Source: Gremmenia infestans (Eukaryota; Ascomycota; Leotiomycetes; Helotiales; Hamatocanthoscyphaceae). Taken from it: 64,000 nt of DNA. Below, one piece after another: positions 32,993 to 44,679 of this stretch. Position 1 is the first letter of the stretch; each line of letters begins with the position of its first letter. The stretch covers positions 186,001-250,000 of the forward strand of contig JAFEVB010000029.1 of assembly GCA_032629725.1 (NCBI GenBank), read 5' to 3'. The notes under the pieces were generated by a model that had not been told where the DNA came from, did no database searches, and saw only the letters and a list, made by a program, of their open reading frames with translations. A program made the position numbers and the translations under genes.

Positions 32993-33975
32993 CTATTTCG
33001 GCAGTGCCATCTCTGCCGCAGAGGGTAGTCCGTCCGTACCGTCATCACAAACGCCATAATGGTCGCCGAATGGACTGTCAGTTGCCTTATCAGTGTAGCA
33101 GGCACTATTTGCCGTCGCCCAGTCTCGTAAGATATCCCAATCCCGGCACTTTAGAATCTGCCCCTCGCCCGATCGCCCATGACCGAATGTTCCCAGCGCC
33201 GTGCTATCTGCACCGCACTGCACCGACTGGGATCATAATTAGCAGCGCATCCAGCTATACGAAGGTACTGTAGGGGTGCTGCTTACCTGGCGGAGAGCAT
33301 CGATACAGTGCCATGTATGATGTATTGGCCAGGTAAACTCCTGGCCATCCATGCTTTGTCGAAGCGTTATGCGGATGATTCTCTGCATTTGATAAGTTCA
33401 ACGTCACAACGTGTGCAATCGCTCAGCACTCGTGGTCATCTTACTTACCAGGCAGTGCATTTGATGATAGGATTGCAGAAGATAAACCTTTTTCGGACGC
33501 ATGCTTTCTCGGTGAGGAAGTACTGTCGAGTTCGGTAGGCCTTGCTTCTCAGCTAACGCGGAATCAACGGCTACAAGGCCATGCGAAGGTCGGACGTTCT
33601 CCCAAAGTGTATCTGACTGCGTGTAATTTTCAGAGGAGAAAGCCGTATACCATTCGAATGGTATCTCGCTGTTCCAAGGTGTATGCACGAGGTGGCCTAT
33701 TTGACGTTAGCCTTGATTTTCAGCCATGCAGCAAACACGGAAATGAACATTCCTGATTGCTTGACCTCTGGTCGTGGATCTTCAATCCTTTGTATGAGCA
33801 TGGCAAGGGTACTGATATTCGAAATGATGAGTATTCCCGTAACAATATGGGTTCTCCAGTTCGATACTTTGGCCTTTGCCTTTGAAATGAAGCCATGGTC
33901 AAGCCCACTGTCATGTTGCCCAAGCTCCCACTCATCTCTTTCAAGAGCGCGATATCCTCTGTGTGAGCGACTCAT
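32993..33975 (-). CDS. UstYa-like (DUF3328) oxidative cyclase 1
   Basis: Four exons: about 33975-33813, 33696-33449, 33382-33287 and 33226-32993. Total length is ~246 aa, the family's usual size. A cytosolic N-terminus precedes one membrane helix (HIVTGILIISNI). The two hallmark metal-ligand motifs are visible: YHQMHC at the end of exon 2 and HHTWHCIDALRQ at the end of exon 3. They are followed by QCGADSTAL and KCRDWDILRDW in exon 4. UstYa proteins catalyse oxidative ring closure on Tyr-containing core peptides in ustiloxin, phomopsin and asperipin pathways. The first intron boundary is unresolved: the only phase-compatible donor found is a weak GTACCC. The gene is divergent from the peptide precursor across 422 bp, so the two can share a promoter. 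Confidence 0.85.
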
Positions 33976-34397
33976 ATTGTTTCATAAAAATAGGGACATG
34001 AGAAGTATAATGGTTGCCTGAAGCACGAAGTCGAGCCTTGTACAAAGCACAGATGAACGTCCAATATATAAGTTCGCTTTCTAGGCCCCTGGGCACTATT
34101 GCTCTCAATTATTTTCCTATTTCCTAGTCGACCAGTGGAGTTCTTATCCTTGTACCCACCACCACTCCAATCACCATTATTGCCGCTCAGATTTGCACAC
34201 CCTCGCCGCGGCCGGAAGCAAGACGATTTCTCCCGATATCCCACGCTATATAAAAGTAGAGTATCTCGCTCTTGCTCGTCAGCCAGACTTGAAATCACTA
34301 CGTACATCTTCAATTTCTGTAACTGCAGCAAATCTACTCAGATATCTTTCTAAACTACTTGCTAGTTGATCAGGCGCAAAGAAGCTATCGATACACC
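33976..34397. promoter_or_regulatory. divergent promoter of UstYa-like 1 and RiPP precursor
   Basis: A 422 bp region separates the two start codons. On the plus strand a TATA-box-like TATATAAAA lies at 34247-34255, about 145 bp before the precursor ATG. On the other strand a TATATA word at 34061-34069 lies about 90 bp before the UstYa ATG. A shared upstream region would give coupled expression; no specific activator site can be named. Confidence 0.5.
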
Positions 34398-34712
34398 ATG
34401 AAGATCAGTTCCCTCTTGTCCGGCATTACGGCTTTGGCCCTCTTCTCTGCCACACTAGCTCTCCCGACCCAAGGTAAGAAGTCCCTGGAGCGGATACTAG
34501 AACGCTTCTCACAGAGAATGTACTAAGATGATATTCTAGTCAACGAGGTCAGGGATGCGGATCCCGCCGCGACTTACAGGCGTGCAGCTGTCGCCGATGC
34601 GGAAGCAGATCCCGCTGCTACCTACAGGCGTGAAGCTGCCGCCGATGCGGAAGCAGATCCCGCTGCTACTTATAGGCGTGAAGCTGAAGCAGACCCAAGT
34701 GCAACTTACTAG
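34398..34712 (+). CDS. candidate dikaritin-type RiPP precursor (repeat peptide)
   Basis: Two exons (34398-34473, 34540-34712) separated by a 66 bp intron (GTAAGA, TACTAAGAT branch, CTAG) encode 82 aa. Residues 1-21 are a signal peptide (MKISSLLSGITALALFSATLA). The rest is a leader of ~11 residues and four repeats: DPAATY three times and DPSATY at the C-terminus. Each of the first three is followed by the dibasic Kex2 site RR. Between RR and the next DP, every dipeptide ends in Ala (AA-VA-DA-EA, EA-AA-DA-EA, EA-EA), which is the substrate pattern of Ste13-type dipeptidyl aminopeptidase. The last copy ends at the stop, so it needs no trimming. Each core has one Tyr, the residue UstYa enzymes crosslink. 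The main alternative is a mating-pheromone precursor, which shares the Kex2/Ste13 logic, but the two UstYa-like genes, P450s and methyltransferases around it argue for a RiPP. Confidence 0.85.
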
Positions 34713-35102
34713 ATATCTTGGACTGAGGATGATATGATTTCAAGTATTGAAAAAGGCTGCAAGAGGATACAGGTCTAGGACTGAGATCTGGCATGTAAAT
34801 AGCCTAAGCAACACAGTCAGTCACATAGCTATCTGGGTGGTGAAATAAATACTCGTAGAAATTGCATTTCTTCTCTATATAAAAAAAAAGAGCGTAGTAG
34901 TTTAAATATAGCCCACGGCGAGCATGCCGCCGTCTTCTCACCTGACCCGGGCCATCTGATACCCCCACTGCTGTTCTCGCCCCATAAAATTACTGTTTCT
35001 TAGTGTGGTATTCAAAGACTAACTAAGACTTATTTAAAGCAAGCAATAAATACTTTAGCACCGCCAGCTTATTTTCTATTCTCGCTGTTACGAATCATCA
35101 GT

Positions 35103-36742
35103 ATGCATACCATATTGTTCATTCTATGCGTGGTATGGCCCGTGGTATGTGTCCTCAATACTTCAGGAACTCGCTCTCTATAGCTAATGGGAGTACCAGT
35201 GCGCGATTTGGATCTTATACCAAACTACTTTCCACCCTCTCGCTGCCTATCCAGGACCCTTTCTTGCGAAGCTCACTCGGCTTCCAGCAGTCTATCATGC
35301 CATACGCGGCACCCGCCACCAGCATCTCTACGAAATCCATCAATGCTACGGTGCTATCGTCCGCTGTGGCCCCAATCACATATCCATCAATTCAGCGTCC
35401 GCCTTGGCTCAAATCTACGGCGGCAATGCCAACGTCCGGAAATCTACCTGGTATACCGCCTTCTTCGGCGACAGCGTCTTCAACACCCGAGATAAACACA
35501 TCCACGCGCGTAAGAAGCGGTTCATGGCCTACGCCTTCTCGAATCAATCAGTGCAGGCGGTGCAGTCGTCCATTATAGACGTGATCCGCGATTGGTGTGC
35601 AGCGCTGGGCGACGACGGTACTGCGGGCGACAAGTGGGCGAGTCCGAAGGATATGAGCCATTGGTCCGCTTGGATCATCTTCGACTCACTTGGCAGCCTG
35701 CTCTTCGGACAGTCTTTCAACACGACGCGTTCGGTGGAGCATCGTCCGTTTCTTACACTCATGGAGCACAATATATGGTTCCTAAACATATTGGGTCATA
35801 TGCCACCACTCAAGCAGCTCAAGCTAGGGGCTGTGGTGATGAGGGACCAGGGCCGGAAGCTGGGCATGCGGTTGGCGTTTGCGCGAAAGTTGTTGCGGAA
35901 GCGGCTCGATCTAGGAGACCATCATGCAAGACCCAAGGATCTAGTACATTACCTCATGCGAGCTGAGGATCCAGAGACTGGCAAGGGGTATGAGGAGCAT
36001 GAGCTGATCAGTGAGATCAACATGCTGTTGGTTGCGGGTATGTTTTAAGGTTCACAAGCCAAATCTTCCACCCAACGGGCACTGATAATGGCGATACCCA
36101 GGCTCTGACACAACCAATACGGCTCTCGCGTCGCTCTTTTATTTTCTTGCGCATCATCCTGATGTCCTCGACCGACTGACAAGCTTGATTCGGAATGACT
36201 TTACAAATATCGAGGAGATATCTTCAGGGCAGGTGGTAGCATCAAATACATATTTAAAAGCCTGTGTAGATGAAGCCCTGCGACTCTGTCCTCCAGTGCC
36301 CATGCTTCTTCCTCGCGAGGTGTGCACCGGCGGTCTGAGTGTGATGGGACATCATTTTGCCAGTGGTACTATCCTCGGCGTTCCTACATACACGTTGCAC
36401 CACAACGAACGATACTTCGAAGCGCCATTTGAATATCGCCCTGAAAGGTGGATTTCAAAGGAAGCTCCAAAATCCAACAAAGTCAAATTGGTGGAACCAG
36501 AATTGGCAAAGCAAAGGGAGGCATTTGTGCCGTTTGGCATAGGTCCCCGGGCTTGTATGGGCCGGTATGTGGCTTTGCTCGAATTATATGTTATTATTGC
36601 CCGGGTGGTCTTTGAGTTTGATATACGGCTCGAACCTGGTCAAGAAAACGTGGGAGCTGGTCCGCGGGGCGAATATAATATCAGAGATTATTTTGTAGTT
36701 AGCAAAAGTGGTCCAATATTGCAGTTTCGTAGGCGATATTGA
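35103..36742 (+). CDS. cytochrome P450 monooxygenase 2
   Basis: Three exons (35103-35144, 35200-36037, 36102-36742) give 506 aa. A 14-residue first exon (MHTILFILCVVWPV) continues into CAIWILYQTTFHPLAAYPGP, forming the N-terminal anchor and Pro hinge. Other motifs are WxxxR-type helix C (TRDKHIHARKKRFM), I-helix AGSDTTNTAL, K-helix CVDEALRLCPPVP, PERW and the heme loop FGIGPRACMG with Cys at about 445. All expected catalytic features are present. It lies 390 bp downstream of the precursor gene on the same strand. In the cluster it probably hydroxylates or crosslinks the peptide; this role is inference. Confidence 0.9.
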
Positions 36743-37052
36743 AAACTTCCTGCTTGGGATTTCTCATGGTTATGATTGATTATATTTACTACGTATTCAT
36801 TACTGGGACAGTGTCAAACCAAAAACATAGATATATATGAAAAGCTCATGTTGTACCATTAAATATAAAAAAACGGCAACGGACTTGCGCTAGTACTATA
36901 AAGGCATGTCATCCAGAAAAATGACTAGCTCCAAAGCAGGGGCGGTGTACTAGAGATTTAATTTCTCACAGCTCCGTCTTTTACGGGGTACCCGAAGTGA
37001 CACCCTAACGCAGCGAGTCGTTGGAAAAAGCATTATCATTACCACCAACGCC

Positions 37053-38291
37053 ATGAATTCCTTTTATAACGTAGGACAGGATTATGCGGGATTGGTCAAA
37101 AGCTTGAACGCAGTCGACGAACAGGCATTGCAGCAAGATTCAGCAATGAGAGCCAAAGTGTTGGCATCCGCTCGTCGTCTGTGCCAAAGGCTAGAATCAC
37201 CATGGGAGAGAATTGCTCGGATGTTCTGGGGAGAGGTGAGGTTCTGTCAGCGTTTTCTTACTGAGCGAGCTTTAATAACAGCCTCATAGCCGTGGATCAC
37301 AGTCTCGGTCCAAATCGCGAGCCACATGGGACTTTTCGAAAAGCTTCGTGAGAGAGACAGCCCCTGCTCGGCTGAGGACTTAAGCAAGGCCACAGGCAAA
37401 GATGAAAATCTCATTAAAAGACTCCTCCGAACATTAAGCGCGGCTGGCTTTCTCGACCAGAGCGGCACTGATGCGTACTCCGGAACGCTCTTGTCAGAGG
37501 CCATGCTGACTCAGGACGCTATCCACGCTCTGAACTTCTTGTTTGAAAGTGGATACCCGTACTTTGCACTGATTCCAGATTACGTGAAGAGAACAAATTT
37601 TGTCGCACCAAAAGATATGGGCGCGTGGCAGAACTTCAGAAAGACCAAGGCAACCGTTTACGAGTGGTTTGGTGCGCACCCCGAAGAGATGGCCAACTTT
37701 GTCGGGTTGATGAAAGTCTGGAGCGCAACGCAGGAGCCTTGGCTAGATCTATACCCTGTGGATTCTCTACTCGAGGATGCGGATGAAGAGGGGACCCTCT
37801 TGGTGGATGTCGCCGGGGGCGGCGGACGAGACATCGAAGCATTCTTGCAGAAGTACCCCGACTCCGCCGGGAGATTGGTTTTACAAGACCGCCCCGAAGA
37901 AGTGCAAGCCGCAAACGTCAGCAAAGGGATTGAAAGAATGCCCCACGACTTCTTTGCCCCGCAGCCGGTCAAGGGAGCACGAATATACTTCTTGCATGCC
38001 ATTCTCCACAATTACACGGATGACAAGGCAAGAGAAATTCTGAACCACCTGAAAGAAAGCATGAGACGTGGCTACAGCCGACTTCTTGCGTACGAGGATA
38101 CCATCAAGGATCTTCACCCTACAGAGCTGAGTTGCGGCATGGACCTCACAATGATGGCAACGTTTGGAACTGGTGCTCGGACGGAAACCGAGTGGATACT
38201 GCTCTTTCGCAGCGTTAGTCTAAAGCTTGTCAACATGTACGAGTCTCATCAAGCGGGTCAGTGTATCATGGAGCTCGAGCTATCGGAGTAA
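37053..38291 (+). CDS. O-methyltransferase 2 (COMT-like)
   Basis: Two exons (37053-37235, 37290-38291) give 394 aa. The dimerisation/winged-helix part includes PWITVSVQIASHMGLFEKL and SAEDLSKATGKDENLIKRLL. The SAM motif LLVDVAGGGGRDIEAFL has DVAGGGG at about 234-240. The catalytic-base region reads IYFLHAILHNYTDDKA (His present; HDW/HNY variant), and GMDLTMMATFGTGARTETEW closes the domain. It has diverged strongly from O-methyltransferase 1 in the same cluster, so the two probably act on different positions. Phomopsin-type clusters also include methyltransferases. Confidence 0.88.
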
Positions 38292-39181
38292 CGCGGAAGG
38301 AATCGTTCCTTTTCTCCGGTACTGTTTTTAGCATTCAAACTACCTTTCTGTCTGCGGGTGACGATTGGTTCCATACTCATCTCAATGGATATTTTCTAGG
38401 TATTGAGCTGATTAGGCTGTATTAGAAGAGGTAGTATGAAGCTTCTCGAAATGGCGATCGTAATACTGTCTCAACGGCAAAAAATACAACAAATGTAGGC
38501 TACGAGAAAATGGTAAGGCACCTGTCCAATTTCTGGAGACGCCGCCCATCGGCGTTCTCGACCTAGTGGGAGATAGACTGCATCGTGGGCTGATGCCAGG
38601 GGCTCAGTTGCAAGTTTGTCTCGAGAAGTCGAGTCGCACAGTAGCATCTGATGTTAAGGATTCCGGATAAGGGGCAGACGCATCGACCAGGATTAAGGGC
38701 AAGGTTGGGCATGATATTAGATGCCTAAAATGAATATAGCTCCGGAGAATCTCCACTCACCCCATATGACTGCATAACACCATCCTCGTGCTCTATCTGC
38801 AGCTACGTATCCATCGTAACTTCGTGAGCAGGGATGAATGCTTGGCAGATCTGATAGATTAGTTACTAGTAAAAGAGGAATAGTATCTCATGCCTGATTG
38901 AAACGTTCGCGTAATGGCTTCTAGTGAAAATAAGAATAATAAGAACAATAATTACCGTATATACATATATCTAAATAAGTGATGTCTTTATTAGCACAAG
39001 CCTAGGCCCCGAGCAGATTGATTGCGAATATCGTTCCCGGTGCTAAGATATAAGTAGTGGCTTCCCATCGACCGGGCCTTGTCAGATAGCACAATAACAT
39101 TGTGTAAACTACGCTTCTGCTAAGCGATCTCTCAAAAAGAATTCAAGAAGAGACAATTCATTCGTCGCAAGCCGAACCAAG
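38292..39181. other. 890 bp intergenic
   Basis: No gene or repeat recognised between O-methyltransferase 2 and the FSH1-like gene. The sequence turns A-rich towards 38940. Confidence 0.5.
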
Positions 39182-40034
39182 ATGGCATCTACGAAACCCT
39201 TGAAAGTTCTCTGCCTCCATGGCCATGGTACCAACAGCAGGGTATGTGAGCCCGTATTTGAAGAGACTATACAAGTCTTAATTCCCAACACTAATTTGCG
39301 ATCTTCAGATTTTCAAAGCACAGACTGGTGAGAAAATCAAATGCCCTAACCTCCACGCTCTCTGACTTTGATTCATTATAGCGGCTCTCAGAAACGAACT
39401 CGGTGATGGAATTGAGTGGAAGTTTGCGGAGGGTAGCATACCCACACCAAAGTTCCATAGTAAGTCACATTGTATGACATGGCCCGGAATTGCACTTACA
39501 TACGGTACTCCAGCACTCAAAGACGAGTATCCAGAGGATGAAGAGTGCTTCTCGTTCGTGGACATGCACGATACTGCAAGTGTTGCACGAGCCATGGAGG
39601 ATATCCACGACTTTGTGACTTTTGAGGGCCCGTTTGACTTTGTCGTCGCTCAGTGTGCAACCGCCAGTTTGATGGCAGCTTTACTGATGCGCCACGCCGA
39701 GGAGAAGCCCGAAGAACCTCCGCTTTTCAAAGGAGCTGTCTTCTTTAGTACCTTCCCGGTCTTGAACGTCAAGGCGCTCAAGGGTTGGGAGTTCTTGGAA
39801 GACGCTGCTACCGAATTTCCCATCGCTATTCCTACTGCTAACGTCTGGAGTGCAAATGAGAAGATGCATGCCGAACTAGCCCCACAGATCGCCGATTTAT
39901 GCGCCGCCAGCACCAATATTAACTACATCCACAGTAGTGGTAACGGAATTCCTACGGCCATTGACGAGCTTGCTCTACTTGGTGCTGCACAGGCAATTAA
40001 GAGCACCATCGATCTGGCTGTCACTGCACAATAA
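39182..40034 (+). CDS. FSH1-like alpha/beta-hydrolase fold protein with altered catalytic residues
   Basis: Four exons (39182-39241, 39309-39327, 39382-39459, 39514-40034) give 225 aa. The start KPLKVLCLHGHGTNSRIFKA is the classical FSH1 serine-hydrolase N-terminus, and GPFDFVVAQCATASLMAALL aligns with the nucleophile elbow GPFDxVxGFSQGA. The nucleophile Ser is Cys100 and both flanking Gly are lost (AQCAT). Near the end, where FSH1 proteins have GGHxxP, this protein reads SGNGIP, so the catalytic His is Asn196. Either a Cys-dependent or a non-catalytic (scaffold or cyclase-like) function is possible. It lies within the candidate RiPP cluster; FSH1-like proteins are common cluster partners. 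Confidence 0.85.
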
Positions 40035-41902
40035 GCGTTGATCTCCTCAACGGTACAATGCTCTTTGCTGAGAATTTTTGGGTCTGGAGCTCTTTGATGA
40101 GCTTGTTGCGTCACTTGTTCGGAATGAACCACAGCTGTCGTTTCTGGGCACTTTAATTTCTAAGCCATGAAATACTTAAGTCTATCTACAAATTGCAATC
40201 GATCTCTTCAGACATTAATAACAATTTCCCTTGTGAAAACTCTCATGTTCTACTTTTGCTCCAGACTAACACAGCCAGGAAAGTTCGCCATAGAGATAAT
40301 AATGGCAATATAACTTGAGTATAATATTTTCCGCTGGCCCGCAATCGCCCCAAGCACAGTAACTAATACTGATCCCGAGTCATTGCATGCGAGGTGGCTT
40401 GGCTTGTTCTGGATATTTACCGCCGGCAATTGATTTGGAAGGTTGGGGAAAATCCTCGTACCTTATCCAGCCCCGCAGCCATTTCAGGAAGCTCGTGTGA
40501 GAGGCCAGACCTCGAACAACTTAAGGTATGGTTTTAAGATTTAATTAAGAAGTACATGAAGACTCTATATATATATATATATATATGAGCTTTTCCTGTC
40601 GGGATATGTAGTCACCAGATACTAGCGCCGATGACTAAGAGACGCAGAGGCATAGCCTCCATCGCCTTATCTTCCACACTTAGCTACTTATACCGAATAC
40701 CAGTCAAGTCTATAGCACCCAGAATGCCGTAGAAGTGATCACTCCTATGTTACTAACACTTCCTATATATAAAGAAAAAGGAATAGTTTCTAGAATATTC
40801 TAAGAAACTAGTTAATAAATATATAATATAAGTAGAATAGAATAGAATGCTTAATAGCAGACGCATTAATTAATGCGTAGTAAAAGCTTAGCCTAAGTAT
40901 CTCTATTATAAATTCCAACCCTCACAGCTTGAGACCAAAGGGTAGCTTATGGCATTTGAATTCGATCTAAGTTCCCAGACCCAATAAATGTGTGAGCTTG
41001 ACTACCTCTCTAACCTGCTTGAAGCGAGTTTTTACTAGGTCAGGGTTGTTTTTGACTTGATAGATAACGGGTGAAGTGTGCCTTTGACCTAAGGACCTGC
41101 TTATTTTGGGGGGGCTGGGCAGCCTGGGTACACGGTGGTCTGATTCCCCGCACGAGAAGACTCAACTAAACCAGGGAACCTAGATCTCGACTACTACCAG
41201 TATAGCCGAAATAAATACTATGCAAGATGGCGGCGAGACGCCGAAAAGGTGTGCGAAAAGGTGTGCATCATAAATGACTTAAAATTAATCCTTATACTTA
41301 TTAAAAAGTAGAAACAGACCTCAAGTCTGCACTACTACTATACGCATCTGCGTGGCACGTCTACCGAGCAACAGGGTTGCTTACAAGGTGCAGCAAGCAA
41401 TGCGACGCTGACTCCTATATTATAAAGATACGTACATGCTGATTCAGATACAAATTTTCACCGTGTGGTAGTCCTTTTAGGCAGGTAATAAAAGACTCTT
41501 GAAACAATTGCTAACCACTTACCACCGTGTGGCTGTCTTATTTTATCCGATATCATTTCTTGGCTAATCGAGCGGAAGATCGATGCAGTTCGTCAAACCC
41601 TCAGATATTCTCTGCATTAGCGGGGAGACGGTATCCAATTTTTGATGGCCCTGTCATGCTGTGTACAGTATGAGTATTTGCCCATTTTATGTGTAATTAA
41701 GTCGTAATACTTTTGTTAGGTTATATTATAGGCGATCCACGGCTAGACTGAATGCATGCTCGCAAGTTTGTTTCTGGACTAAGTAACTTTCATTTGCCAA
41801 TCTCACATTCTGGAGTACGCCACGATCGATATCAGTCTTCGAAGTATTTTCGTGGCCCTCAATTACGACCTGAAGTCGCTATTGACTCTAGCAACTCAAG
41901 AA
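40035..41902. other. 1.9 kb non-coding, AT-rich
   Basis: No gene supported. A (TA)n run lies at about 40566-40587 and an AT-rich patch at 40740-40900. A frame open before the MFS start (41752-41902) has no credible ATG of its own. Confidence 0.5.
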
Positions 41903-43918
41903 ATGACGAACTCAGAATTGAAAGACGAGGTTTGCGATGAAAATGAACTGCAAACACCTATTAGTGAATTAGAGAAGGCTTCCTCGCCAGACCCTAAGAA
42001 TGTTTACCTGCATGGAGCAAGGCTCTACCTCCTCTCCTTAGCGTAAGTCGTTATGAAACCCTCATGTTTCCATTGGAATCTGTATTGAGAACTAAAACGC
42101 GCGAAGAATATGGATATGTACGCTTCTGATTAATATGGAAGTTACTATTGTGGGCACTGCCTTAGTCACTATTACGAACCAATTCCACAGCTTTACTAAA
42201 GCTAGCTGGGTTGTCTCCGCCTATTTGATCACATATACGTGTTAGTTCTCTTGAAACTCTCTTGTAAATTATTGGTGCTAACTCCTACCTCGGAGGCTTC
42301 CTTGTTATCTGGGCCAAGATCAGCGATATATCCGGCCGCAAAGCCGCTTTGAGTTTCAGCCTGCTATTCTTTGTGATCTTCTCGGGAGCTTGTGGAGCAG
42401 CCCAGAGCATAATACAACTGTACGTATAAAGGCATTATTCAGGTAGTCTACTAACAAGGCTTTCAGAATTATATTCAGAGCATTGCAAGGAATTGGTGGC
42501 GCAGGAACCTTTTCTGTGTCTTTGACCATGATATACGAGATTGTACCAAAGGAGAAAATGCCTTTGTACGGAGGAATCACTTTTATTTTTGTGGCTCTCG
42601 CAACGACCATAGGTCCAATTTTTGGCGGTGTCATCGTGTCACACGCAACTTGGCGTTGGATTTTTCTGCTCAAGTAAGACTTCTCGTTGTTGTCTATTAA
42701 ATGGCAAATCTTATTCCTTAACTGTGGAGTTTGACTAATCGAAGAAAGTGTCCCTATCGGAAGTGCAATACTTATTTTAGTCTTTTTGATCATGCCATTT
42801 AACTTTCCAAACCACGGCCAGGCCCCTTATCGTCGAGTTCCGCAGCTCAGTTTCAAGGCCACTAAGGACAAAATTAGACCGCTTCTTTCAAGAATTGATA
42901 TTATTGGAGCAATATTACTTCTAGGCGCCTCATTCATGCTCGTAGCAGGTTTGCTCGAGACATCCATTGAAGCGAAATGGTCCTCGCCTACTATAATAGT
43001 GCTTCTTATCATGTCTGGGCTTCTTTGGCTAGCATTCCTCATATGGGAGTGGAGATTGAGTCACATAGAATCAGTACGAGAACCTTTGTTTCCGTGGCGT
43101 TTTACAAAAAATCGAGTTTGGATGGCGATGCTATTGCAAGTTGCCTAAGAAAAACACCAGTCATACTGTCACTAACATGGTGCAGAATGGCATTTTTGGT
43201 CGGCATCTCATTGACGGTTTTGACAATCGAACTACCACAAAGATTCCAAGCCGTAAACGAAAACTCCCCATCTGAAGCTGGCATTCATCTCCTAGCTTTC
43301 AGCCTGGCAGTTCCGATTGGATCCTTCTTTGGGAATGCCGCGGCAGCCAATATAAAGAACGCCCCAGCAATTGTTTTCTTTTTCTGTGGCTCGGTAATTC
43401 AACTCCTAGGAATTTCTTTGATGACTATGGTTCCAAATTCGCAAATTATTCCTCACGCTCTCTATGCATACGAAGTTATAACAGGAGTTGGGGCTGGTTT
43501 GGTATTCTCTGTTCTCATGATCTCAACACCTGGATGTATTGAGCCTCGCGATATAGGTACTTTGTTCCTTGCTTCCATATCTAGAAGCTGACACATACTG
43601 ACGAACATAGCGGTCGGAAGTAGCGTTATTATTCAACTTCGCATGATAGGATCATCTATTGGCGTTGCAGTATCAGGCACCATTGTTAATAACTATTTGA
43701 TAGCCAATCTTCAGGGACTCGTCTCGGAGTCTCAACTCGCCGTCCTTCTACAAGATCTAAGTACAATTCCAATGCTCTCTAAGGATGTGCAGAATATCGT
43801 CAGGGAAACATTTGGGGAAGCTTATGCTATCTTGTTCAAGATAATCGTTGGCTTATCTGTAGCTCAAGTACTGGCCGTGGCTGTAATGTGGAGAAAACCA
43901 CAACTTCTACTCCACTAA
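41903..43918 (+). CDS. MFS transporter (DHA-type, probable product exporter)
   Basis: Seven exons (41903-42042, 42107-42240, 42296-42419, 42467-42673, 42749-43135, 43186-43556, 43611-43918) join in phase to 556 aa. A ~45-residue acidic cytosolic N-terminus precedes about 14 hydrophobic helices. Recognisable parts are EVTIVGTALVTITNQF, FTKASWVVSAYLITYT, motif A-like FLVIWAKISDISGRKAA, motif C-like FRALQGIGGAGTFS, and GPIFGGVIVSHATWRWIF. Intron 5 (43136-43185) has a GC donor (GCAAGT) with a CACTAACATG branch and CAG acceptor. Homologues in fungal clusters export the metabolite or confer self-protection. Confidence 0.87.
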
Positions 43919-44364
43919 TAACAAGAAGACCAGGTGTTTATTCCGCGCTTATACTGTTTTCAGAATGAAATCACTCAATACATTGAATGGTCTGGTTGAT
44001 GATAGGTGTTGTCTCCTCGATTCGATGAGTCTGCGCGGGTAGTGTCGATGAGATCGGAGCTTGCTTGCCCCTTGTAGTAAAGACTATAGAGACTTTCTGT
44101 AGTTGGCTGATCTAGCATATGCCCTGGGATTGCTCTTTAGTCAATTTTTTATTAGCGCCAATTTGATAAACATTGCGTAAGCTTTGACTCTGATCAGAAT
44201 CTTGGGAGGTAAAATTGGGATTCTATCAATCTGGGACTTATTTGTAATAATAAAACTAGTAGGTAGCTTCTTATACTTCCCACTTCCCCTAGCAATGCAA
44301 TGACCAACCCATCCCAAACCCTAACTCCTATCCCATCCTATTCCACCCCCTCAAAACCACAACC

Positions 44365-44679
44365 CTAAAAGCCCCTGCACTCGCTATCACAAGCATTCTC
44401 CCTTGTGCGCCCCGCCACCTTGTTATCATAAGTACACGTACACACAGTCGTTCCCCCGATCCCCGGGACCGTATGGCAGATGTAGCGGCAATTGCAGTGG
44501 CCGCCTGGACCCTGGCGGATATCTAACTCCAGGTTTAGGGGAGGGGATGAGATGATTGTGGGTGATGATGCTGAGGCAATGGCTAGAGGGTCTTCGGGCA
44601 TAGCGGGGACAGCTGTACATGTGGCGATTGAGAGGAAGGAGAGGGCAGTGTATAGCAGGGTGGATATGGGGTATTGCAT
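44365..44679 (-). CDS. small secreted cysteine-rich protein
   Basis: Intronless ORF of 104 aa. Residues 1-23 are a signal peptide (MQYPISTLLYTALSFLSIAT, then CTA). A ~30-residue Ser/Pro-rich spacer follows, then a compact Cys-rich domain starting GPGGHCNCRYICHTV and ending ACDSECRGF, with seven Cys in ~45 residues. The size and layout fit a secreted effector or defensin-like protein, but I match no known family. It lies between the MFS and UstYa-like 2, so cluster membership is only positional. Confidence 0.7.
   Translation of the reverse strand: MQYPISTLLYTALSFLSIATCTAVPAMPEDPLAIASASSPTIISSPPLNLELDIRQGPGGHCNCRYICHTVPGIGGTTVCTCTYDNKVAGRTRENACDSECRGF

Noticed and set aside
34398..34712. Mating alpha-pheromone precursor
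   Set aside because: Kex2 and Ste13-type processing would fit, but the cores are only six residues with no Trp/Cys/Gly pattern of ascomycete pheromones, and the gene sits among UstYa, P450 and methyltransferase genes. Kept as the main alternative.
34555..34737. Alternative frame over the precursor repeats (Leu/Pro/Lys-rich)
   Set aside because: A shadow of the repeat coding sequence; it ignores the well-formed intron and signal peptide.
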